This document shows, piece by piece, positions 11,675-21,800 of a stretch of 64,000 bases of DNA (position 1 is its first letter; each line of letters opens with the position of its first letter). The DNA is taken from positions 11,543,994-11,607,993 of the forward strand of contig CM061223.1 in NCBI GenBank assembly GCA_030844895.1, read 5' to 3'. Both the position numbers and the translations under genes were made by a program. The DNA is from Ambrosia x helenae. Its lineage: Eukaryota > Streptophyta > Magnoliopsida > Asterales > Asteraceae. Under the pieces are notes generated by a model, which saw nothing but the letters and a program-made list of their open reading frames with translations, made no database searches and was not told the origin of the DNA.

Positions 11675-11813
11675 TTTTAACGTAGGGATGATGTGACAAC
11701 TCAGGTAAATCTCTCTTTTGGTTTCTATCTTTTATCTGTTTCTTTCGTTATTCCTTTTGGTACTTGTGCAATTTTCGGGACGAAAATTCTTTTAACGTGG
11801 GGATGATGTGACA
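11675..11813 (+). other. Polypurine tract and an upstream duplicate
   Basis: The 3' LTR (starting 11807) is preceded by tttaacgtggggatga, the polypurine tract that primes plus-strand synthesis. A near-copy, ttttaacgtagggatgatg followed by tgaca, lies at 11675-11698, so the PPT and first bases of the LTR are partly duplicated about 115 bp upstream. The minus-strand relative has the same arrangement near 49226-49260. Confidence 0.75.
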
Positions 11814-14417
11814 CCCGGCAAATTCTGGTTAACAACGTTGTCTAGATGAAAGTCTACCTTAGCGAGTCACGCGTATATTATACTTAACTGGGATAGTTGA
11901 GTCGTTGGTTCGGGAACTGTTGGTTCAGTCTAGAGGATCATTAGATGTTAGTCTAGAGGCTCATTAGATGTCGGTCCTTAACCAAGAGTACAAGTGGTGA
12001 CGATTCGTAGAATCGTCAGAGCATAGGGAACATACAAGTCTCGAGTCCCGGGAATTGGTGAACGAGTGTGAATATGTTTGTTTGCAAGTATTATGTGTTT
12101 ACAATCATTATGTGACTTGTCGGTATATGAAAATGTGTTAACATATGTTAAAACGAGGTTTAACGCGCAAAATACACGGAACCAGCCCCTATAGGCGAAT
12201 AGGGAGTCCTAATCGCCTATAGGGGGCGAATAGGAGGATCAGAAGGGCGAATAGGCCCTATTCGCCTATACTGGGGGCGAATAGAATCCCTATTCGCCTG
12301 ATAATGCTGCGTAATCGCCTATAACGTGCTGGACGACTAAAAACGCCTATAAATACAATACTTGACCTCCTAAACTTCATAATATCAACCCTAGTCGTCC
12401 CATAACCCGCCCCAACACACACACAACCTCTGGAACGTGATTTTGGATCAAAACACGAGGTTTCAAGCTTATTTCATCAATCTATCACAATCTAAGGTGT
12501 GATTTTCATCCATGCAATCTTTACTAACGTTTTTATTAAATCCCTAACGGTCCAGACCTGTTTTAAAACGAATAAGCTTTCTGAAAATCGTTAATAAGTA
12601 TTGTTAATTGGATTTTAAATAGCATGCGTGATGTATGTGGGTTTTCAATGAAAAGCTAGGGTTTTTATGATTCTAGATGGATGATTAACATGTTATTAAG
12701 TTAGACTCAGACTAATAATGATGGCATGATGACGAAATCTGAGTAATTGTTCATTAGGGTTAGGGTTATGCATGTTAATATGATGATTCATGCTATATGT
12801 GTTGTTTTTGGGATACATGATTACATGCAGGACTGATAGAACAAGGTTAAACGGAGGATTTTGGTTGATATATGTTTGATATAGTTATTTGATTGATAAT
12901 TGATGTTTACACACGTTCTGGATTGGATTTGGAGTGTTAAACGCGCGAAAAACCGGAACAGACGTGCTATAGGCGAATAGGAATCCTAATCCCCTATACT
13001 ATAGGCGATTAGGAGCCCATTCGCCTGAAGGGGAGCCCCAATCGCCTATAGTATAGGCGAATAGGATCCTATTCCCCTTTACTTCATGCATTTACGATCC
13101 TAAATGCTAGTTAAGCCCTGAATTGCATGCTTTACGACGTAATCGCCTATAAACTCAAAAATTATATATGAGATAGCCCTAATCGCCTATAGTATAGGCG
13201 ATTAGCCTTCCTAAATGCCTGTTGACCAACCTAAATGCTAGTTGACTTTTCCTAATCGCGTGTACTGCTGCTGTAAGTGTAAATTAGCATTCCGAGACCC
13301 GATTTGACACCTAGGAACATGCTAGGAACCCCGTAACATATCTAATAACTTGGTAACATGTGATCGGACTTATTTACGTGATACTTGAACTACGTGCGAT
13401 AACTTGTTGGACTTTAACGTATGTTAAGTGTGTATTGCATGATTGTATGTTTGTGAGTACAAGTATAACACGGGGAGTCTCGGGTCACCAATGGGATGTC
13501 GAGTCTTGTACTTTGGGTTAATTTAACAGTCACGGTGTTTTCAAACGAACTTGGTTATGGTCTGGACATCTAGGGACTAACTAACCTGCGGGTTATTAGT
13601 CTAAGTACTTGTAACTGTCATATGTTAGGTCGCCGCTTTACGGGACTAGCATAGCTTGCTGAGTTTATTCGTATTACGAAGTAACGCAATCTAAGGTGAG
13701 TTTACGGCCCCTCTTTTAACTGGTTTCGCTTTTCGGGGGAGAAAACATGTGTTAAAACTTATGTTTGGTAACTAATGTCATACTATGGGTTTCTATGGTT
13801 TACTATACGATCTTTGGAAGTCCCGGGGGGAACCATGAATGTGCGGGTTAGCACAACGGGGAAATGTGAATAGCGCTATTGGGAGTGACCAACCCCGCTC
13901 GTCGGCTTGGAGGGCCGGGCGAGTGCATATTGTCTCAAACAGGAACAACAGGTTTACTATTCGGGCACGACATCTGGTTTGCGAGTTAGTAATGGTTTTC
14001 CAATCGTAGTAGTAACAAAACATACGCCTAGCTAGCGTACTTTGGTTTTCGATTTGTTATAGTATGGACAGGTTGAACTTGGTACTGTGCTTACAAAACC
14101 TGTAAACTCACCAGCATTTTTGTGCTGACGTAAACTTTTACATGTTTTCTCAGGTCGCTAAGGTAGCACTATGGAACTAGGGCGCACGCGTCTGCACGGC
14201 GTCTAGTTAGGATTGCATGGTTTTCAAACATTGAACATTTGGTTTATTTTTGGATTATGTTTTGAGAATAAGCTTCCGCTGTAACTGAGGATTTAAAACT
14301 ATGTTTTTGAAATTGCATATGTTAATTTAGACTTGTTTATTGTGATCGTTGGTTTGGATCCTGGTTTGTCATGCGCCTCGCGGTAAAATTCCGCAAGTGG
14401 ATTTTGAGGGTGTGACA
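11807..14417 (+). repeat. Gypsy 1 3' LTR
   Basis: 2,611 bp from TGTGACACCC to GGGTGTGACA. It keeps the standard 3' end (about 14085-14400) that the 5' LTR has lost; the minus-strand element also carries this end, which shows it is the ancestral form. Confidence 0.93.
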
Positions 14418-14422
14418 AAAGC

Positions 14423-15693
14423 AAATACACTATCTATAGGAGGTCGACTCGTGCTTGTTAAATTGGTTCTGGAAAGCCGTCCTACATACTATTTTTCTTT
14501 ATTCAAAGCACCGTTGGGGGTTATTAAAAAATTTGAATCTTTAACCCAGAATTTGTTGTGGGGTGGTTCGGATGACGTAAGGAAGACAAATTGGGTTTCT
14601 TAGGATAGGGTAACATGTCCTAAAAAAGATGGTGGGTTGGGAGTTACTAGGTTGGAGGTGTCCAACAAAGCTCTTATTTTAAAATGGTTATGGAGATATA
14701 AAACTGAGCATAAAGCTTTGTGGAGGAAAATTATAGAGGCCATTTATGGGTCAGATCGTAGACGGGGGATTGTTCCATTTAATAAAGCTATAACGGGAGT
14801 TGGGTAAAACTTGAGCTCATACGGTTCAAAAATTAAAGTTGAAGGTATTGGTTTCGATCGCATGTTGTTGGGTAAAGTGAGAAATGGTAGGCAAATTCGG
14901 TTTTGGATTGATCTTTGGTTTGGAGATGAACCATTGCATTATAAATTTCCAAGTATCTTTAGTTTTGAAAAAGATAAATCGTGTAATGTGGCTACCGATG
15001 TGTGAAAGTGGGAGATAGCAACTTCTTGGTTTGGCACTGGAAGAGGATGCCGAGTTCTAAAGAGGAGTTAACGGAAAGGCTAGAGTGTGAGGTTCTTTTG
15101 GAAAGATGTTTGCTTAATAATAGTAAGGATGAGTGGAGATGGAATTATGGGAAAGAAGGCATATTCTTAGTCGCTTCGGCTAAGAATTGGTTAATGGGAA
15201 AAGTGGATGTTGGGAAAAGATTGCGTTTGTAGTTTGTGTGAAGATGTGGATGAAACATCGGAACATTTGTTTATGGCTTGTGCTTTGGTGGCTGGGGTGT
15301 GGCATTTAATCGCTAATTGGCGTGGTATTCCAAGTATTTATGCGTTTTCGGTTAAACATCTTTTAGAACTTCATAAAAATGTATCAAGCACTCCTTTGAA
15401 GAAGACGATTTTGCAAGGGTTATCATCATCAATTGTTGGAGGATTTGGAAGTGGCGGAACGAGATGATATTTCAAAAGAAAAAAGCTAAGGTGATAGACA
15501 TTGTGTCTAATGTCAAAGTGCTAGGTTTCTTGTGGTATAGGTTTAGATTTAAAAACGATACAGTTGGATGGGATAAATGGTGTAAGTTTAAATTGATGTA
15601 ATTTGTTTTGGGACGCTATCTTCGCCTTAAAGATAGTTGGCCTTTTGTTTAATAATAGTTTGAATCTTTAAAAAAAAAAAAAAAAAAAAAAAA
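14423..15693 (+). pseudogene. LINE ORF2 3' part and poly(A) tail
   Basis: The LINE resumes after the gypsy element with ANTLSIGGRLVLVKLVLES and continues with LWGGSDD, KDGGLGVTRLEVSNKALI and KWLWRY, the thumb and linker of plant L1-type reverse transcriptases. It ends with the C-terminal zinc-binding region at 15207-15300 (CSLCEDVDETSEHLFMAC, then VWH). Stops at 14600-14602, 14805-14807 and 15003-15005 and later frame changes break it. A short 3' untranslated region and an A-run of about 24 bases (to 15693) follow, then the TTGGCATTA target duplication. Confidence 0.88.
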
Positions 15694-15702
15694 TTGGCAT
15701 TA

Positions 15703-18210
15703 AGGTCTACTATCTAAAATATATAAAATTATATAATTTAGGTATGGGCTAATTTTATATTCTCGTAAGGTGTGGTTTGGACTTTGGAACACCCTTCCTA
15801 ATTGTTCCCTTTCCTTGTACAATTCCACTTATGCCCATTCCTTTTATGGCAACTTATTTGGGCAATTATGTCATGGGATTAACAATATATAATTATAACC
15901 AATAGCCAATAAAGGTTTAGGTACCTTTATGATTTGATTTGGCATTGCTACTTTATTAATTAAATATTAAGTGTTCATAATAGTGATAAAATCAAAGAAT
16001 ATTTAGCCCAAGTTCAATGTATTCATATTACACATTTGTGACAACCACTAATTGACAATAAAAGTTATTGACTTTCCTAAAAACGCAATCATTTTGAAAT
16101 ATACTACAGAAAAATATTGTTGTATATAACTTAGAAATATAAAGAATATGATACCTTTCGTTAAAAAATCATTATGGTTTGAGACTGGTGTGTTGATTTA
16201 ACATATACCACAATCATAAATTATTTTATATATTAAGAGTATTTGTGTACTGTTAAAGTTTAAATTTATTGCGATTGTCTTGAAGATCATCCAAATCCTT
16301 CCTCGTCACCGAAAGTTTGAACTTAATGGTTAGATATCCATATGTTTTACTTTTATATATAAAAGTTGATGAATTCAAATATTCAATGTAGCTATAACAT
16401 CACTTAAAAGGTTTAGTGAGATACCAAAGATGATGCATAATAACAAAATATGAATATTAAAAATAAATTGCCATATACTTTTGGCATTTTACAACTTGAC
16501 AAACATTCTATATGTATATTAATTGTTCCGATCAAATGAATAGTTCATGGCGTCTTCGTGATATTCATAGTTTCGAGTGGCTTTAACTTATAAGAATTAT
16601 GATTTTCAATAAGAATCGGGTTTGCGAAAGTATATCACATAACTTTAAAAATATATTAATTTAAAAACATATAAAGTTGCAACTTGCGATAGGTCTTGCC
16701 TTTTCTTTATATAAAATACATTTACTCCAGCTGTAATAACGGATAAGATATTATTAGAATATGTGTAAAGAGTTACCCAACTTGTTTTTTTCAATATAAC
16801 TCATAGATCTTGTGTTGATATCAAAACTTGGACTTAAGGGGGACCATTAGGCGTGCAATACAATTATTCCATAAATAATTAGTGTTTTGATCTTTTAAAT
16901 TTGATTAAGATGTGGTCCTTGGATCCTTGAACAGAGTGGAAATTTTGAATTCAATTTCTTGTTTTTTTAAATAATTTTTATTTTATCCCCCCAATTTTTC
17001 TAGATATTCGATTCCATACAAAATCCTCCAATAATTTTTTTATCATGTTTCTCTCATATTTTTCATTTAGTATGCTAGAAAAAAGCCCATTCTTGATATG
17101 GAAAAAGCTAAAATCTTTTACTTTATGTTATTTTATAAGACTCTCAATGGAAAGTTAAAGTATATAACCCTTAGTTCTAGATTTGACATTTTTTAAGTAA
17201 TATTTAAAAATATAAACAATGTCATGCCCGTTTAGTTTTATTTAGGGAAGTAATGAGGTGTTGAATGTTGATTACCTAGTGGGTAGCCCATTTACAAACT
17301 ACTATGATAATGATAAATAGCCCAGAATTTAAGTATGTTGGGCTTCAGATGGTCCAAACCAGAGGGTGTATGCTAATTATGCTATGATATTGGTGTCTAT
17401 ATTTTTCTATTAATGACTATATAGTTGAAAGTTTTTTCAGTTTTAGTAAAAATACTGCAAAGATGTTGCTACTTTACAAAGTTATTTCTTGAGACTTTAT
17501 TAATAATTCTATACTATAAATTTTAAAATTCATTATTTTTCTTGAAATTAATTTAAATTTACAATTTGAATATTCATGCAAATAAATTTTGAACATGATG
17601 ATAGTTTATGTTGTTATATTATATTATCTGATTGTGTTTGATAAATAAATGAGAAAATATAAAAAGCAATAATACCTACTTATTTTTGTTTCAAAATAAG
17701 CTATAAATATGTTTGAACAACTTATTGAGTCGATGAAATTGGTTTAGCTTCTAAGACAATACATGATAACTTTGCCTGATGTTCAAATGCTAGTGAACCA
17801 TATTGGTCTCACGGGCGTACCATAGGATTGTATGTGTTGTTAATTTCGTTTTATGATGAGCGTTGAATCCTACATGATTCTTATTGAATCTATATAATAT
17901 GCTAACAAGGTTATTGATTGTGTAGGTTTTCAATAAATTTTTTTATATATAATTCTGATTATATTTCTTAAACTTGTCAAGTTACATCAAAATAGAAGGT
18001 GGACGGGCAAAAAGTTGCGCTGCCACCCCTTTCTGAATTGCGAAACCTAATCTACTGAATACAAGACCCTGTCCCCTTGGAGATGAACTATTGTTGTGAA
18101 TAACCCGTTGGACCCTGGTTAATATAATACAAATTATATAGACAAATAACTAAAGTATATAATGTATTACAATTTATAGAACTATTAAGAATCTATTTAT
18201 AAAGATATTA
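15703..18210. other. AT-rich spacer without recognisable genes
   Basis: About 2.5 kb of AT-rich intergenic DNA. No open frame has recognisable protein features. A 36-bp GC-richer motif at 18001-18036 recurs inside an acyltransferase intron (see 23373). Confidence 0.6.
18001..18036 (+). repeat. Dispersed hairpin-bearing motif, copy 1
   Basis: gacgggcaaaaagttgcgc then tgccacccctttctga. A close copy lies at 23373-23407, and similarity also extends about 20 bp upstream. The second copy forms a better hairpin (ggcgggcaac / gttgcgccgcc). Similarity ends just after ctga/ctgg, which resembles a transposon 3' end. Confidence 0.5.
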
Positions 18211-18460
18211 AACTTCAAAATTTTAAAATGTGTACAAAAACTTTTATTATTTAGACAAAATACTTCAAAATTTTAAAATGTGTACAGAAACTTTTATTAT
18301 TTAGACAAAATACTTCAAAATTTTACAATGTGTACAAAAACTTTTATTATTTAGACAAAATACTTCAAAATTTTAAAATGTGTACAAATGCTTTTATTAT
18401 TTAGACAAAATACTTCAAAATTTTGCAACGTGTCCAATCACTTGTATTATTTAGACAAAA
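18211..18460. repeat. Tandem repeat, 5 copies of 50 bp
   Basis: Units start at 18211, 18261, 18311, 18361 and 18411. The consensus begins tacttcaaaattttaaaatg and ends cttttattatttagacaaaa. The first four units are nearly identical; the fifth (ttttgcaacgtgtccaatca) has diverged. No spacer structure is present, so it is a minisatellite and not a CRISPR array. It ends about 405 bp from the stop codon of the acyltransferase gene. Confidence 0.95.
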
Positions 18461-18864
18461 TATACAAATCAAACTAAAAGATAAAACTTTCCGAAAATAG
18501 AAATATGAAAATTGCTATGCACTCTGAAGAAAACTTTTAAACAAGGCTTCGGCCCAAAATTTTAATGGCCCAACTTTTTTTTTTCCTTTTTCAGAAAATT
18601 TGTTTTGTATTGGTTTATTCGTTATATTATATTATATTATATATTTTAATAATTTATATATAGTAGTGATAAATATGCCATTGGTTAAAACACATGAGTT
18701 GTAAAAACTCATTAATGAATATCTTATGTTACTCACATAGGTACATGCAAATTATACCCTTGGTTTTAGGAGTAATTAACAAAAAGTAACCCCCATAAAA
18801 ACAAACAAAATTACACAATGGCACATATATAATACTAATTACTAAACCCTTTGATCAAAATACA

Positions 18865-21800
18865 TCACACCATTTCCTCTAATAAACCAGCTGGTGCATT
18901 TGCATTTGAGTCTTTATGCAACAAATGGGAAGAAAACAATGCTATGAGCAATGGATTCCTTCTCAAGCAATTTACGAAATCGCCCTTGCTGATCCGACCA
19001 TCGGCGTCTCCATCAAATAGAGTGAACAGTCCATGCACCTGCAATATCATCTTGTCAGTTGTCACTCGCCTCGTTATCTTTACACGGGTGATTTAGGTAG
19101 TTTAAATAGATTCGGATTGATGACTCACCTCATCATTACTCGAGCTTCCCATGGCTGGCGTCAACGAAGCACCAAACTGTGGCGAATTCAAGAAAATAGT
19201 TACTCGTTTAGTTAGAGATTAAAGATGGCAAAATGGGTGGGTCAACGGGCTGTGTAAAAGGTCAAAATGGGAAATTTTTCCAAACCTATTAGATTCTTGT
19301 ACAAAATCATGATCAAATATGAATAACAAAATTAATCGTTTAACCGTTAGATAAAAATGAAATTACTCATATTTCATAAAAAAAGAGAGAAAAAAGATTA
19401 CTTCTTGCATGGAAATGTAACGATCTTCATCAATGTCGCTTTCAGAGAATGCTACTTCACAAGCTCGCCGGAACAATGGCTGATTGAGTACATGAGCAGA
19501 TCCTACCAAGAACTGCACGAATCAAAATCTTTAAGCCTCGAAGAAATCAATGAAGTTTGATGTAAATTACAAAAATACCCTTTAACGCGCACACATTTTA
19601 CCTCTTTGAAGGTGACTTTCCCGCTCTTGCCCACGTCAATGAACTCAAACATCTGTTACAAAAGTAAAATAATAATATTTTTTTGTGCTCCAATTTTATA
19701 TATTAAACAAAAACAGCCAATTACAAGTGACACGTAGGTAATTGTAGCTGGTAACGATGCCATATAAGGAAATGTACAAGTTATATTGGCATGGAGTATA
19801 TAATAAATAACGAGAAGAAAGTACTGACCTTCTGAGAAAGACTGCAAGGTTTTAATCTTAAAACCCTCGAGAAATCTTCAAAATTAATGCTTCCACTGCG
19901 AGTAAAAATAGCCGTTAGAAAAAAGATTGTTGACATTATTCATTTTCTATCAAGAATCTAATAACAGAATTGTGCACACTTGTGTTCTGATGAGAATGTA
20001 GAAGCAGAGTTTTGCAAATTAGATATATAAATGTAAATTAATAATATATAAATAATAAGATAGGAAGATCTTGTCACGTGTAGAATGAAGATATTATAAG
20101 CGGCAAATCGAAAATTCCATAAATTTGCAACTTAAAAGGCTAAAACATCATTATTAAAATTTGTTTTTTTTTTAAAAGTAGTATATTCTATAAATAGTAT
20201 TTGAACAACTGATTTGCACACATTTTCATTGTCTTTTGAGGTACAAAACTAATCATTTAAACGGCCGTTCATTTGGTTGGATGTTACACCCTTGAAATAG
20301 AATAACCTTGATTGTCCAAAACTCAAAATTAAATATTTGCTAATGTTGGGTTATTACACTTGCACATATGCATTTCCAACTATAAGGGTTAATTAGTTCT
20401 CTAATCACAATATATTGTAGTTCCATTACAACATAGAGATAGCAAAACAAGCGGGTCAGGTCAAAACAACAGAAAAATCTTTTGATTAAATAAAATTATT
20501 TTTTTCATAAAAGATTTAATGTGTCAAATATGATTATAGAAATTATTTTTGTTTCAACAAGTCTTCATATTTTTGGATAAAGTGATTTATGAAGTTCAAG
20601 CATTAAAAGCCCTTTGGTGACCTGTTGACTTGTTTGACCAGCTCAATCCATTCTGGGTCAAAATTAAACTTTTAATTTTTATTTCATGTGTATGCCCCAT
20701 TTGCAACTCATAAGTAATAAACGGGTCAAAATTTCGACTTTTAGTTTACAAGTACGATAAGTTTACAACTCAAATCACTTAAAGATGAAAGAGTTTGTAA
20801 TTGCAAGTGCCTAAAGTTTAAAAAAAATAAAAAAATAATAAAAAAATAAATAAATAAAAGCATACCTTGAATCTGGATTCATGGCAAGAAATCTATCCAA
20901 GAAGTCTAAGGCATCTGAAGAGCTCAGATGGAATAACTGAGCCCACAATAAACACAAAATTTCATCTCAGTTAATGTATAAAATAAACATTTCCAAAACA
21001 GAATTGCTTAAAGATTCACAGTTGGTTTCAAAAATATAATTACATTCGTTCATTTCATGAATTTATAATATTTTGCAATCGATGCGTATTTTATTTTCCA
21101 CAAACAGAAAGGAAATATTACAAAATACCATGTGATTGTGATAGATCATAGATATATAGAATACACAAAAACAAGATATAAACTCACTTGTTGAATCTTC
21201 GCCATTTCAACCACAAAGTGCGAGGGATTTTCCTTCAAAAAGTATTTAAAAAAAATCATATATAAAAGTTTTAATTCTTGCATGCATGACAAAAAGTAGG
21301 TATAGTGGTATACCTGTCCAGCATCAGCCGCCTTTGAAAGAATCATATAATCGACAAAGGAATGTGATGTTTGTACAACATTAAGAGCACGGGCCATTGC
21401 TCTACCCGTCTAAATTAACGATTAAACAAATATCTATCAACTCAAGTTTTATAATAAAAACCGTAAAATATCGATAACATCTTATGTAAGAAATAAACTC
21501 ACTTTCTCAGCGAAACGAATAGCACTTTCCTTATGATGTTCTGAGGGTGAAACAACCGGGAGATATTCAACCTGATAAATTCTTATAAAATGTTATGACG
21601 TTTTCTGAAAAAGCAGTGCTCATATAAACATGTAAAATGATGAGTAATCAACCCAATAAAAGCATAAAGAGGCTACTAAAGAAGCATACCTCCATGAAAT
21701 TGTGAAACTGTGTGAACATTCGAAACATGAGTGTCCCCAAAGATATATGACCCCTATACAGCATGTGAAAACACCCATTGAGAATAACTTAAATTGTAAA

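Larger units (their letters stand above)
4362..14417 (+). mobile_element. Gypsy 1: chromodomain-type Ty3/gypsy LTR retrotransposon
   Basis: A full-length element of 10,056 bp inserted in a LINE. It has LTRs at 4362-6957 and 11807-14417, a primer-binding site TGGTATCAGAGCC just after the 5' LTR, a gag-pol region at about 7500-11656 and a polypurine tract before the 3' LTR. The domain order protease, RT, RNase H, integrase with a C-terminal chromodomain places it among plant chromoviruses; the TGTGACACCCG LTR start is reminiscent of the Tekay lineage. It is coding-defective (see gag-pol). A related element on the minus strand lies at 46816-50627. Confidence 0.95.
1557..15693 (+). mobile_element. 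5'-truncated LINE (L1-type), split by a gypsy element
   Basis: This non-LTR retrotransposon reads on the plus strand: ORF1 C-terminus, endonuclease, reverse transcriptase (to 4361), then after the gypsy insertion the C-terminal zinc-binding region and a poly(A) run (about 15670-15693). TTGGCATTA occurs just upstream (1548-1556) and just downstream (15694-15702), a likely 9-bp target duplication. Without the gypsy element (10,056 bp plus a 5-bp duplication) the LINE is about 4.1 kb. It starts inside ORF1, the usual result of incomplete target-primed reverse transcription. It carries many stops and frameshifts and is dead. Confidence 0.85.

Noticed and set aside
6352..14023. A 76-codon minus-strand frame at 6352 and 13793
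   Set aside because: It is the same LTR position in both LTRs and has no protein features.
18211..18460. Regular 50-bp repeats as a CRISPR array
   Set aside because: The repeats are contiguous with no unique spacers, and the window is a plant nuclear genome.
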